From Arthrobacter endolithicus (GTDB lineage: Bacteria; Actinomycetota; Actinomycetes; Actinomycetales; Micrococcaceae): a DNA stretch of 64,000 bases. The notes beneath the pieces were generated by a model. That model searched no databases. It was not told the origin of the DNA and was given only the letters and a program-made list of their open reading frames with translations. This document shows positions 8,414 to 16,701 of this stretch, in pieces. Within the stretch, counting starts at the first letter, position 1; every line of letters starts with the position of its first letter. The translations under genes and the position numbers were made by a program. The stretch is taken from the NCBI RefSeq assembly GCF_026627425.1, contig NZ_JAPNLH010000008.1, positions 1 through 64,000 of the forward strand, read 5' to 3'.

Positions 8414-9529
8414 TTATGTCTGGCCGAGCAGCACCTTCCGTACCGCGGTACTTAGCTGCATGCCGCGGCCCACCGTCCCGCCCTCTTCGGCACGCTGCGG
8501 AATGTAGCCGAAACCGATCCCGTACGCTGGATCGGCAAACCCCAAAGCCGCATTAGCGCCGTCGTGCCCGAACGCCTGCGCACTGCCGAAATCCATCCGC
8601 GCATGTGCCTTCATGAAGACGACGGCGAAGGCACTTTCCGCACTGAAGACGCGGTCGATGCCCCAGACCTGTTCTTGGCTCATCGTCGCGATGGTCTGCG
8701 GCGTCAGGAACGGCTGGCCACCGTGGACCCCCGTGCTGGCAGCGGCGTAGAGTCTGGCCAGCCCGGCAGCGGATCCCACGCCCGCGCCGCTGCAGCTGCC
8801 GGCCGCCCGGATGGAACGCATGTTCGGCAGCGTCAGCAGGTTGCCTGCCCGAACATTAGCTGACATGCCGACAATGCCCTCAGGATCGATGAACGGCAGG
8901 CTTGGATCCTCGTCGAAGAGGACGTCGCGGTACCGCGGCTCCTCGCTCTCCGGTAGACCCAGATACATATCCACCGCAAACGGCGTCCGGATCCGCTCCT
9001 CATACAGCGACTGCAAGGTTCCGCCCGTGATCCGGCAGCAGAGTTCCTCCAGGAACACGCCCATGGTCAGCGCGTGATAACCGAAGGCATGGCCGGGGCG
9101 CCACAACGGAACCGCCGCGGCCAGCTTGGCGGCCACGGCGGCGGCATCGTTGTATTCCTCCATGGCGAAGCCGCCAGGCACGCCGACCAGGCCGCCCTGA
9201 TGGCTCAAAAGCTGACGGACCGTGAGCATTTCCTTACCGTGGCAGCCAAATTCGGGCCAGTATCGCGTTACCGTGGCGTCCAGATCCATCAGGCCGTCCT
9301 GCACCAATAAGCCAAAGGCGAGCGCGGCCACACCCTTGGAGCAGGAAAACACGCCTGTCACGGAATCTGCGGCAATGTCCGGGCCACCGTGCAGGTCCAG
9401 TACCTTCACGCCCTGATGGTAGGCCGCCACTTGGGCACTGTACCGGGGATCGGCGGCGAGCATGGAATCAAAAAGGCGGCGGACGGCGTCGAACTCCTCG
9501 GCGGCAAAACCCTGCGCGTGTTCACTCAT
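8414..9529 (-). CDS. Serine hydrolase, beta-lactamase/EstB family
   Basis: A 371-residue class C beta-lactamase-like serine hydrolase. The SxxK motif is SCSK (Ser62, Lys65) and the Tyr motif is in FGYHALTMG near residue 150. Intracellular homologues are usually esterases (EstB type) and not antibiotic hydrolases; no signal peptide is seen. It is divergent from the acyl-CoA dehydrogenase gene across a 139-bp gap. Substrate unknown. Confidence 0.88.
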   Translation of the reverse strand: MSEHAQGFAAEEFDAVRRLFDSMLAADPRYSAQVAAYHQGVKVLDLHGGPDIAADSVTGVFSCSKGVAALAFGLLVQDGLMDLDATVTRYWPEFGCHGKEMLTVRQLLSHQGGLVGVPGGFAMEEYNDAAAVAAKLAAAVPLWRPGHAFGYHALTMGVFLEELCCRITGGTLQSLYEERIRTPFAVDMYLGLPESEEPRYRDVLFDEDPSLPFIDPEGIVGMSANVRAGNLLTLPNMRSIRAAGSCSGAGVGSAAGLARLYAAASTGVHGGQPFLTPQTIATMSQEQVWGIDRVFSAESAFAVVFMKAHARMDFGSAQAFGHDGANAALGFADPAYGIGFGYIPQRAEEGGTVGRGMQLSTAVRKVLLGQT

Positions 9530-9668
9530 GTTCCCAGCCTAGGTGCCGGCGGCGGGCATACCGCGGCCATAGCTTCCCCGGCTACTGACGGGTAGCATGA
9601 GTCACACCCCGACGGGTCCTCACAACCCGTGCAGGCGCCTGCACCCATCGGGCGGCGAAAGGGACATA

Positions 9669-11654
9669 ATGAGCGTCAAGGCTGACAATCCCACGGCATC
9701 CAGCAACCCCGCTCCAATAGGCGGCGGCTCCCAGGTCACCGAACAGGACGCACGGAAGGTCGCCGAGGATGCGCGCGAAACCGATTGGTCCCGGCCCAGT
9801 TTTGCCAAGGGTCTTTATCTGGGTAACTTCGATATTTCCCTGATTCATCCGCACCCGGAGCCCACAGCCGACGATGCCGAGCGCGGCGAAGAGTTCCTGG
9901 GCAGGCTGCGGACCTACTGCGAAACTCTGGATGCCACCCGGATCGAACGCGACGCCCTGATCCCGGATGAATACCTTGCCGGGCTGACCGAATTGGGCGT
10001 CTTTGGCATGAAGATCCCGCGTGAATATGGCGGCCTGGGACTTTCGCTGACTTACTACGGCAGGGCGCTGCAGCTACTCGGTTCCGTCCATCCGTCATTT
10101 GGCGCGCTGGTCTCTGCGCATCAGTCCATTGGCGTGCCCGAGCCGGTGAAGGTCTTTGGCACCGAGGAACAAAAGAAGGAATACCTGCCCCGATGTGCCG
10201 CCGGGGCCATCACCGCGTTCCTGCTCACCGAGCCGGACGTCGGATCGGACCCGGCCCGGATGGGCTGCACCGCGGTGCTGAGCGAGGATGGCACCGAGTA
10301 CGTGCTTGACGGCGTCAAACTCTGGACCACCAACGGGGTCATCGCCGAAATCGTGGTGGTGATGGCCACGGTTCCCCCACATATACTCCCGGACGGGACC
10401 CCTGCCAAGGGTGGTATCTCCGCCTTCGTGGTGGAAGCTGACACCCCCGGGGTCACCGTTGAAAACCGCAACTCCTTCATGGGTCTGCGTGGTATTGAAA
10501 ACGGTGTGACACGCTTCCATCAGGTCCGCATTCCGGCAGCCAACCGGCTGGGCCGCGAGGGGCAGGGACTGAAAATAGCTCTCACCACACTCAACACTGG
10601 CCGGCTGTCCATTCCCGGGATGTGCGCGGCCACCGGCAAATGGACCCTGAAGATCGCCCGGGAATGGTCCAACGCCCGGACCCAGTGGGGTAAACCCGTG
10701 GGCCAGCACGAGGCGGTGGGCAAGAAGATCGCGTTCCTGGCCGCGACCGCCTTTGCTCTTGAGGCTGTCTTTGAACTCTCCGCCGAGCTGGCGGATTCGC
10801 ACATGAAGGATGTCCGCATCGAGGCAGCCCTGGCGAAATTATGGTCCTCCGAGATGGCCTACCGGTGTGCCGACGAGCTGGTGCAGATCCGCGGCGGCCG
10901 CGGCTACGAAACTGCGCAGTCCCTGGCGGCCCGCGGCGAACGGGCCGTCCCTGCCGAGCAGGTGCTCCGCGATATGCGTATTAACCGGATCTTCGAGGGC
11001 TCCACGGAGATTATGCACCTGCTGATCGCGCGGGAAGCCGTGGATGCCCATTTGAGCGCGGCCGGCGATCTTGCCTCCGCCACCGCCTCCCTGCAGGACA
11101 AGGGTAAGGCTGCCGTCGCCGCGAGCGGTTTTTACGCCAAATGGCTGCCCAAACTCGCCGTGGGCAAGGGCATGGATCCGCGCTCCTACAGCGAATTCGG
11201 GCCGCTGGCAGGGCAGCTGCGCTACATCGAACGGGCGTCCCGCAAACTCGCCCGACAGACGTTTTACGCAATGGGCCGCTGGCAGGCGAAACTGGAATAC
11301 AAGCAGGCGTTCCTTGGCCGGATCGTGGACATCGGCGCCGAGCTGTTCGCGATGGCAGCCTGCTGCAGCCGCGCCGAAATGCTGCGCATGAAGGACCCTG
11401 TGCAGGGGCGGTACGCGATAGAACTGGCCGAAGCGTTTTGTGGCCAGGCCCGGATCCGCGCGGACGCGCTGTTCTCCGACCTTTGGCACAACACGGACGA
11501 CGGCGACGCGCGCCTTGCGTCCGGCGTGCTCGCGGGCGATTTCGGCTGGCTGGAACAGGGAATCATCGATGTCTCCGAGGGGACCGGTCCATGGATAGCC
11601 GAAACCGTCTCAGGACCCAGCAGCAAGGAGAACCAGCACCGCAAATACCGCTGA
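9669..11654 (+). CDS. Acyl-CoA dehydrogenase, long form
   Basis: A 661-residue FAD-dependent acyl-CoA dehydrogenase. The core (about residues 60-460) carries the FAD/substrate signature around LTEPDVGSDPARMGCTAVL and the catalytic Glu in FEGSTEIMHLLIAREA. A further C-terminal domain of about 190 residues resembles the long VLCAD/ACAD9-type proteins, so long-chain or unusual acyl substrates are plausible. The ATG at 9669 follows AAAGGGA; an upstream in-frame start would need 24 poorly conserved codons. It is followed by a convergent MarR regulator. No electron-transfer flavoprotein gene is nearby. Confidence 0.9.
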   Translation: MSVKADNPTASSNPAPIGGGSQVTEQDARKVAEDARETDWSRPSFAKGLYLGNFDISLIHPHPEPTADDAERGEEFLGRLRTYCETLDATRIERDALIPDEYLAGLTELGVFGMKIPREYGGLGLSLTYYGRALQLLGSVHPSFGALVSAHQSIGVPEPVKVFGTEEQKKEYLPRCAAGAITAFLLTEPDVGSDPARMGCTAVLSEDGTEYVLDGVKLWTTNGVIAEIVVVMATVPPHILPDGTPAKGGISAFVVEADTPGVTVENRNSFMGLRGIENGVTRFHQVRIPAANRLGREGQGLKIALTTLNTGRLSIPGMCAATGKWTLKIAREWSNARTQWGKPVGQHEAVGKKIAFLAATAFALEAVFELSAELADSHMKDVRIEAALAKLWSSEMAYRCADELVQIRGGRGYETAQSLAARGERAVPAEQVLRDMRINRIFEGSTEIMHLLIAREAVDAHLSAAGDLASATASLQDKGKAAVAASGFYAKWLPKLAVGKGMDPRSYSEFGPLAGQLRYIERASRKLARQTFYAMGRWQAKLEYKQAFLGRIVDIGAELFAMAACCSRAEMLRMKDPVQGRYAIELAEAFCGQARIRADALFSDLWHNTDDGDARLASGVLAGDFGWLEQGIIDVSEGTGPWIAETVSGPSSKENQHRKYR

Positions 11655-11701
11655 CGCCACCGGCGCCAAGACCATGGGATAACCGGGCCTGAGTCGCTCC
11701 G

Positions 11702-12187
11702 TCAGGGCGCAGGCTCACGGAGAATCCAGTGCTGCGGGTCCAGACCACGCACCAGTTTGCGGCCGATCCGCGCAAGGTCGGCCGCGTCGTCGTCGTCCAG
11801 CTGGTCAAACACCAGCGTCCGCACATTGTGCACATGCGCCGGCGCCAGTCCCGTAACCAGATCCATTCCCGGCTCCGTGACGGTGGCCGTGGTGACCCGC
11901 GCATCCCGGGCGTGCGTGCACCGGGTGACATAGTTCCGGCCTTCCAGCTTCTTCACCACGTGCGAGAGCCGGGAGAGTGAGGCACTGGTCCGCGCGGCGA
12001 GCTCGCTCATGGGCAAGGTCCGGTCGGTCGCTTCGGAGAGCATGGCCAGCACGTTGTAGTCGAAGAGCGAAAGCCCGGCCTCCTGCTGCAGGGGCCCGTC
12101 CAGGGCGCCGGGCAGCAGCGTCATGGTGGACAGCAACGCCAGCCAGGCCTGTCGCTCCTGCGCAGACAACCAGTTCGGTTCGCTCAT
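11702..12187 (-). CDS. MarR family transcriptional regulator
   Basis: A 161-residue winged-helix regulator. The recognition region (LSRLSHVVKKLEGRNYVTR) and the dimer helices at both ends are typical of MarR. The ATG at 12187 was chosen because upstream in-frame sequence overlaps the promoter and a likely operator at 12209-12220. It is convergent with the acyl-CoA dehydrogenase. The ligand is unknown; no redox Cys of the OhrR type is present. Confidence 0.9.
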   Translation of the reverse strand: MSEPNWLSAQERQAWLALLSTMTLLPGALDGPLQQEAGLSLFDYNVLAMLSEATDRTLPMSELAARTSASLSRLSHVVKKLEGRNYVTRCTHARDARVTTATVTEPGMDLVTGLAPAHVHNVRTLVFDQLDDDDAADLARIGRKLVRGLDPQHWILREPAP

Positions 12188-12208
12188 GAATTGCTCATCC
12201 CACAATAC

Positions 12209-12220
12209 TTGATACTTCAA
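12209..12220. promoter_or_regulatory. Putative MarR operator
   Basis: TTGATACTTCAA is an inverted repeat (TTGA-N4-TCAA) lying 22 bp upstream of the marR-like start, with an ATACTT direct repeat overlapping it. MarR proteins often repress their own gene from such short palindromes. Only this one site was found. Confidence 0.5.
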
Positions 12221-12344
12221 CTTTTTTGTCAGCGTGCATGACCCCTTGCCGGCTCCAAACACATAGAGGTCCGCGAGCAGGCCCCTCTGGTCACCCGCAG
12301 CCGCGGTGCCCAGCGCCGACCCGTCCACCTAAACCCAGTGCAGC

Positions 12345-12638
12345 TTGAAGCGCTGGCCGGCTGGATCGACCAGTACAGGTTGGTTCGTGAAGAGCGGCGG
12401 CCTCTTCCATACGGTCCGGGACAACGAGTTTGCCATCCAGACTTTCGAATTTGACGGCTATCCGGATGTGGTCTGCATCGAGTTCGCCACCTTCGAGGAC
12501 CTCGGCAACGGCCGCACACGGCTCCACGGCCACGCCGTCCACCCCAGTCAAGACGCCCGCGACGGCATGGCCGCCTCCGGTATGGAGGCTGGCATGTCTG
12601 AAGAATATGAGCGGCTCGACGAGCTACTGGGAAGCTAA
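12345..12638 (+). pseudogene. C-terminal fragment of an AHSA1/SRPBCC-domain protein
   Basis: The open frame gives 97 residues whose last 70 match the C-terminal half of activator-of-Hsp90-ATPase-like SRPBCC proteins: IQTFEFDGYPDVVCIEF, TFEDLGNGRTRL, and the closing helix with DGMAASGMEAGMSEEYERL. The first half of the fold is missing; the sequence before residue 20 is not homologous and an in-frame stop (TAA) sits at about 12329. No ribosome site precedes the ATG. I read it as a 5'-truncated relic. These proteins often accompany ArsR or MarR regulators, which fits the neighbour. Confidence 0.7.
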
Positions 12639-12667
12639 GCAGGGATCCGTGACAGCGTCGCAGACCG

Positions 12668-13495
12668 TCAGCTGGTGAGAACGTCCTTGGTGCCGTGATC
12701 GTAGCGGAAGGTGATCGGGCCACCCCGGTGATGCAGTTCGTGGTTAGCCCCGCCGCGCACCCCGAACGCTCCGTAATTTTCTTCCCAGGACCTGTCGATG
12801 GTGGCCTTGTAGCTGTAGAACCCCTCGGGGAGTTCCGCCGTCAGCTTCCAGAGTCGGTCCTTGTCATCGAACTTCATCTGTACTTCGTCGTAGTCCGGTT
12901 CCCAGTTGCCAGGCGCGCCCAGCGACGTGCCGAAGTCCCCGACGATGGCGACGGATTCCGGTTGTGGCCCCAGTTCGACGGCGGACGGTGCGGTCTGCGC
13001 GGCGGCTACCTTAGGGGATGCGGAGTCTTTCTGTGCCGCAGCGGGTTTGGCAGTGCGGGTTTTCCTGGTGGTGCCTTTTTCTGCCGTTTTGCCGGACTCA
13101 GCCTTGGTGGCCTTGGTGGCTTTGGCCGGCGATGTCGGCACGGGCATATCTGCCGGGACCGGTGTTCCCGCCGCGAGCGCAGCTGCCAGCGATTCTGCGT
13201 CCGGGAAGGCGACCGTGGCCCGCAGCCCGTCATCGGTGAGCGACCAACCGCTGCGGCCCTTCACCAGCCAACCGGCTTTGACCAGTTTCGCCGTTGCCGT
13301 GGTCAGGTTCTTGTGGCCGCGCGGCACTCCCCCGCTGAGCAGCTTGCCCTCCTCCGCGTCAAAGGGCACCACCGCAATGGCCTCCGCCAGAACCTCTCCC
13401 GCCCCCGGCTTCTCGCCCCGCCAGGCTCCGGCGGCCATAATATCCAGCACGGCTTTGAGCCGACGGTCGATGTTGTTTCCAGTGACAGTATCCAC
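12668..13495 (-). CDS. Winged-helix-like plus X25/CBM-like two-domain protein
   Basis: A 275-residue protein starting at GTG 13495, five bases after a strong GCAGGAGG. Residues 1-110 look like a winged helix (RRLKAVLDIMAAGAW, then a wing near VKGRSGWSLTDDGLRATV). Residues 115-175 are a Lys/Ala/Thr/Pro-rich linker. Residues 180-275 resemble the pullulanase X25/early-set fold that binds starch or glycogen (GNWEPDYDEVQMKF, YSYKATIDRSWEENYG). No catalytic domain is present. It may be a carbohydrate-responsive DNA-binding or glycogen-associated protein; this combination is not one I know to be characterised. Confidence 0.65.
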   Translation of the reverse strand: MDTVTGNNIDRRLKAVLDIMAAGAWRGEKPGAGEVLAEAIAVVPFDAEEGKLLSGGVPRGHKNLTTATAKLVKAGWLVKGRSGWSLTDDGLRATVAFPDAESLAAALAAGTPVPADMPVPTSPAKATKATKAESGKTAEKGTTRKTRTAKPAAAQKDSASPKVAAAQTAPSAVELGPQPESVAIVGDFGTSLGAPGNWEPDYDEVQMKFDDKDRLWKLTAELPEGFYSYKATIDRSWEENYGAFGVRGGANHELHHRGGPITFRYDHGTKDVLTS

Positions 13496-13750
13496 GGTGC
13501 CTCCTGCGGCGATCAATGTGCTTTCATTCTGCCAGCAGGGAGGCCTTAGATGCCATTCCCGCGCCGTCACAAAAGGGGTAACCCCCCCAGGGTTCCACGA
13601 AACGGATGCCGTGGGCCGAAGTGGCCCACAACCCCCGCGCATGGGCGCGCACTCCCCTTCGTTGACTAATTCGCAGGGGAGTTCTAGCATAATTTCATAG
13701 AACAATATTTAGTTTTCGTTATACGAAATGTTTAGAAGAGGCAACCCGCC
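13496..13750. promoter_or_regulatory. Divergent intergenic region with operator upstream of the CitE-like gene
   Basis: A 255-bp gap. The left part holds the ribosome site of the minus-strand gene; the middle shows no feature I can name. The last 70 bases are AT-rich and contain ACAATATTT at 13702-13710, three bases, then the palindrome at 13714-13728 described separately, ending 22 bp before the CitE-like start. Confidence 0.6.
13714..13728. promoter_or_regulatory. Palindromic operator A (purine/glyoxylate regulon)
   Basis: TTTCGTTATACGAAA: a perfect TTTCGT-TAT-ACGAAA inverted repeat. Related 15-mers occur before uraD, the AceE gene, malic enzyme and hyi. It is preceded by ACAATATTT with a three-base spacer, exactly as at the AceE site. 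The position just upstream of the start suits repression. The proposed regulator is the IclR protein encoded at 31313-32086 (inference). Confidence 0.65.
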
Positions 13751-14671
13751 ATGCATACCGCTACCGCCATCCGGGATACCCAAGACGCCGGAGGTGAAGA
13801 CAGACCGGCCGATCCTCAACAGGACACAGGACGGGCACCTGCAGTCCAAGCGGAGGTCGCACGTTCCTGGCTGCTGGTCCCCGCAACCCGGCCGGAAATT
13901 TTCGGTGACGCTGCGGCATCACCCGCGGACGCCGTCGTTCTGGATATTGAAGATGCGGTCGACCCTGGTAAAAAGCCGGAAGCCCGGGAGACTGTATCCC
14001 GCTGGCTTCACAACGGCGGCCAGGCGTGGGTGCGTGTCAATGATGCAGCCTCGGCTTTCTGGGCAGACGATCTGGCCGCTCTCAGGGATGCGCCCGGACT
14101 GCTCGGAGTGATGCTTGCGAAGACTGAGACCCCCGAACAGGTCTCCACCACCTTTGACCGTCTCGGTGGTAAGCACCGCATTGTGGCCCTCGTTGAATCC
14201 GCCTACGGCATCGAGGAAGCGACGCGCATTGCCCGCGCACATGGGGCCTTCCGTCTGGCTTTTGGCAGCGGCGACTTCCGCCGCGACACCGGCATGAGCG
14301 CGGACCGGGAGGCGATGGCGTACCCGCGGGCGAAGCTGGTCGTGGCCAGCCGCGCCGGTAATCTCCCCGGCCCTATTGACGGCCCGACGGTGGGAACCAG
14401 TCGCCCGATTCTCCGCGAGCAGTCGGGAATCACCGTGCTGATGGGAATGACGGGCAAACTCTGCCTTTCAGCTGATCAGGCTCCGGTGATCAACGAGGTC
14501 ATCAGCCCCACGCCGACGGACATTGACTGGGCATGTGACTTCCTGGCCGATTTCGATGCCCGCGGCGGGATTATCCGCGACGGAAGCGACCTGCCCAGAA
14601 TCGGCCGCGCACGCAAAATCCTCACGCTGGCCAGCGCTCTGGGGCTTCAGCGGGCGCGCACGGCTGAGTAG
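13751..14671 (+). CDS. CitE-like CoA ester lyase (HpcH/HpaI aldolase family)
   Basis: A 306-residue TIM-barrel protein of the citrate-lyase beta/malyl-CoA lyase family. Visible family residues are the N-terminal WLLVPATRPE, the metal/acyl region VLDIEDAVDP, VRVN (Arg), the Glu in ALVESAYGIEEA and the Asp in GSGDFRRD. The first 35 residues are an extra low-complexity extension, so the true start may be later. No lyase alpha or acyl-carrier subunit is near, so it is not citrate lyase; it could cleave or form malyl-, citramalyl- or similar CoA esters, or hydrolyse malyl-CoA. The shared operator links it to glyoxylate metabolism. Confidence 0.85.
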   Translation: MHTATAIRDTQDAGGEDRPADPQQDTGRAPAVQAEVARSWLLVPATRPEIFGDAAASPADAVVLDIEDAVDPGKKPEARETVSRWLHNGGQAWVRVNDAASAFWADDLAALRDAPGLLGVMLAKTETPEQVSTTFDRLGGKHRIVALVESAYGIEEATRIARAHGAFRLAFGSGDFRRDTGMSADREAMAYPRAKLVVASRAGNLPGPIDGPTVGTSRPILREQSGITVLMGMTGKLCLSADQAPVINEVISPTPTDIDWACDFLADFDARGGIIRDGSDLPRIGRARKILTLASALGLQRARTAE

Positions 14672-14769
14672 ACTTTCAATGATCAGCGCGCCCCGTCTGC
14701 CGCCTCCACGCGTCCGCTCGGCTTACTGCCCAAAGCCACAGCGTAAAATTCCGCATTCTCAACGGCTCC

Positions 14770-14803
14770 GCACCCACAACGACTAAGCACCCACAACGAC
14801 TAA
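14770..14803. repeat. 17-bp perfect tandem duplication upstream of bcp
   Basis: GCACCCACAACGACTAA occurs twice head to tail, immediately before the GGAAACCCC that precedes the bcp start. A recent slippage duplication in the leader is the simple explanation. Confidence 0.85.
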
Positions 14804-14812
14804 GGAAACCCC

Positions 14813-15283
14813 ATGACAGCACAGCTTTCCTCCGGCACTACCGCCCCCACGTTCAGCCTCCAGGATGCCTCCGACAACACCATTTCCCTCTCCGACTTCC
14901 AGGGCCGCAACGTGGTGGTGTACTTTTACCCGGCCGCAGCCACCCCCGGTTGCACCACGGAGGCCTGCGACTTCCGCGACAGCCTAGGCTCGCTGAAGAA
15001 GGCCGGTTACGAGGTGGTGGGAATTTCTCCGGATTCCCCCGAAAAGCTGCGCACGTTTACCGAAGATCAGGCCCTGACCTTCCCGCTGCTGGCCGACGAC
15101 GGCGCACAGGTTGCGCGCGCATGGGGCGCCTGGGGCCACAAGACCGTCAACGGTAAGGATATGGAAGGCGTGCTCCGGTCGACCTTCGTACTGGACGGTG
15201 AAGGACGCGTGCTGCACGCTGCCTACAACGTCGCACCGACCGGCCACGTCGCCGAGTTACGCGAAACCCTCGGCGTTAACTGA
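14813..15283 (+). CDS. bcp: Thioredoxin-dependent peroxiredoxin (Bcp/PrxQ)
   Basis: A 156-residue atypical 2-Cys peroxiredoxin that reduces hydroperoxides in the cytoplasm. The peroxidatic Cys47 lies in ATPGCTTEACDF and the second Cys52 five residues on, the BCP pattern. It sits downstream of the CitE-like gene on the same strand with 141 bp between, and is followed by a clear terminator, so it is probably its own unit. Confidence 0.93.
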   Translation: MTAQLSSGTTAPTFSLQDASDNTISLSDFQGRNVVVYFYPAAATPGCTTEACDFRDSLGSLKKAGYEVVGISPDSPEKLRTFTEDQALTFPLLADDGAQVARAWGAWGHKTVNGKDMEGVLRSTFVLDGEGRVLHAAYNVAPTGHVAELRETLGVN

Positions 15284-15292
15284 TCAGGCAGC

Positions 15293-15332
15293 AAAAGGCC
15301 ACGGCCCGGATCTCCCGGGTTGTGGCCTTTTT
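15293..15332 (+). terminator. Rho-independent terminator after bcp
   Basis: AAAAGGCCAC at 15293-15302 pairs with GTGGCCTTTTT at 15322-15332, with an inner CCCGG/CCGGG that extends the stem. The hairpin runs into a T-rich end. It starts ten bases after the bcp stop. Confidence 0.85.
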
Positions 15333-15395
15333 CATTGTCATTTTCGCCCGGAACGCCCCCGCGAGCCACCGAAGGTCACATCCGCTGGCCGCTTT

Positions 15396-15595
15396 TTATT
15401 GGTTGACCTCCAGAAGCCCCTCAATAACGCTCAGCGTGCTGGTCTTGCCCGCGCCGTTGGGTCCAAGTAAACCGAAGATCTCTCCCCGCGCACGTGGAAG
15501 GTGAGGCCGTCAACCACCGTCCGCGCGCCATAGGCCACGTGCAGGTCATTGATCTGCAATATCAGTGGCGCTACCGGCTCAATCGCTTCACTCAT
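15396..15595 (-). pseudogene. Truncated, frameshifted ABC transporter ATP-binding protein
   Basis: From ATG 15595 (after AGAGGAAA) the frame encodes a normal ABC ATPase N-terminus: [20 protein letters not shown], then LTFHVRGE. The next expected piece, [20 protein letters not shown] with Walker A, is in another frame: near 15480 two extra bases (AG repeated) break the frame. After Walker A the sequence stops at a TAA (15396-15398) before the Q-loop, signature and Walker B. It therefore carries both a 2-bp insertion and loss of the 3' two thirds. No permease partner remains. Confidence 0.8.
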
Positions 15596-15794
15596 CTGAA
15601 CGCATTTCCTCTGGAGGGGCTCTTTCGCAGAGCACCTGACTCCAGCATACGGACTAGCCGCCCGCCGGAGGTTGCTGCGAGCGGGCGATGGTTCTAAAAT
15701 TTTTTGGAGGAAATTTGCCCCGCAGCTTGACAGTTTCCTTGTGACGCGGTTCACTATTACATATGCTGAAATAACAGTTCCACGATGCGAGATT

Positions 15795-15809
15795 TTTCGT
15801 ATAGCCCTA
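15795..15809. promoter_or_regulatory. Palindromic operator B upstream of the urate operon
   Basis: On the minus strand this reads TAGGGCTATACGAAA, matching operator A at 11 of 15 positions and keeping the TATACGAAA half intact; the other half is degenerate. It lies 39 bp before the uraD start. It is the weakest member of the set. Confidence 0.45.
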
Positions 15810-15848
15810 CACCGTGGATGCCAGCATTTTTAGTACGAGGTACAAGCA

Positions 15849-16361
15849 ATGTTGCTTGATCAACTGACCCTTGAGCAATTCAATCGGTTACAGCCTGCAG
15901 AGGCGGTAGCCGTGCTCCGCCCCTGTATTGACGTTCCACGGTGGATCGAGGAGATCGCCCGGGCGCGGCCCTTCACGAGCATCGAAGCGTTGCTGGAGTG
16001 TGCCGGCAAGGCTGCCGACCCGTTCGCCGAGGCGGAGATCGAGTCCGCACTGGCCCACCATCCCCGGATAGGTGAACGTGCCGCCGGCAGCAACGCCGAA
16101 GCCGCCCTCTCCCGCTCCGAACAAGCGGCACTCGGTCACACCGATGCACAGGTGGCAGCAGAGCTCGTGGCGGGAAACCGGGCCTATGAGGAAAAATTCG
16201 GCCGGGTCTTCCTGATCCGCGCTGCCGGCAGGAGCTCAAGTGAAATCCTGGCCGTCCTCAAGGAGCGGCTGGAGAATACCCCCGAAACCGAGAATCCGAT
16301 CGTTGCCCAGCAGCTGCGCGAAATCGCCCTGCTGCGGCTCAAAGGAGGAGTAACCGCGTGA
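15849..16361 (+). CDS. uraD: OHCU decarboxylase (2-oxo-4-hydroxy-4-carboxy-5-ureidoimidazoline decarboxylase)
   Basis: A 170-residue enzyme that decarboxylates OHCU to (S)-allantoin, the last step from urate. The family motif HHPRIGERAAG contains the catalytic His, and the helix with SRSEQAALG follows. It is preceded by ACGAGGTACAAGC and operator B. Its stop overlaps the uraH GTG start by four bases, so uraD, uraH and uox are translationally coupled. Confidence 0.95.
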   Translation: MLLDQLTLEQFNRLQPAEAVAVLRPCIDVPRWIEEIARARPFTSIEALLECAGKAADPFAEAEIESALAHHPRIGERAAGSNAEAALSRSEQAALGHTDAQVAAELVAGNRAYEEKFGRVFLIRAAGRSSSEILAVLKERLENTPETENPIVAQQLREIALLRLKGGVTA

Positions 16362-16699
16362 GCGTCTCCCATGTGACCACCCACATTCTGGATACCGCAG
16401 CCGGCACGCCGGCTGCAGGTGTCGCCGTCGAGCTTTACGCCCGCGACGGTGACACTTGGTCCACGATTGCGACGGGCAAAACCGATGCTGACGGGCGGGT
16501 GAAAGACCTTGGCCCCGAGCGGCTTGCTTCCGGAGATTACCGGCTGCACTTCGCCACTGGGCCCTACTTCGCCGGCATCAAAACGGACACCTTCTTCCCG
16601 GAGGTTGTGCTGACATTCACTGTCGCCCAGAGCGAGGCGCACTATCACGTGCCGCTGCTGCTCAGTCCATTCGCCTATTCAACGTACAGAGGAAACTAA
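16358..16699 (+). CDS. uraH: 5-hydroxyisourate hydrolase
   Basis: A 113-residue transthyretin-like enzyme that hydrolyses 5-hydroxyisourate to OHCU. Family marks are the N-terminal HVTTHILDTAAG with the active-site His, and the C-terminal signature YRGN at the very end. It starts at a GTG with AAAGGAGG upstream and overlaps uraD. Confidence 0.95.
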   Translation: MSVSHVTTHILDTAAGTPAAGVAVELYARDGDTWSTIATGKTDADGRVKDLGPERLASGDYRLHFATGPYFAGIKTDTFFPEVVLTFTVAQSEAHYHVPLLLSPFAYSTYRGN

Positions 16700-16701
16700 T
16701 C

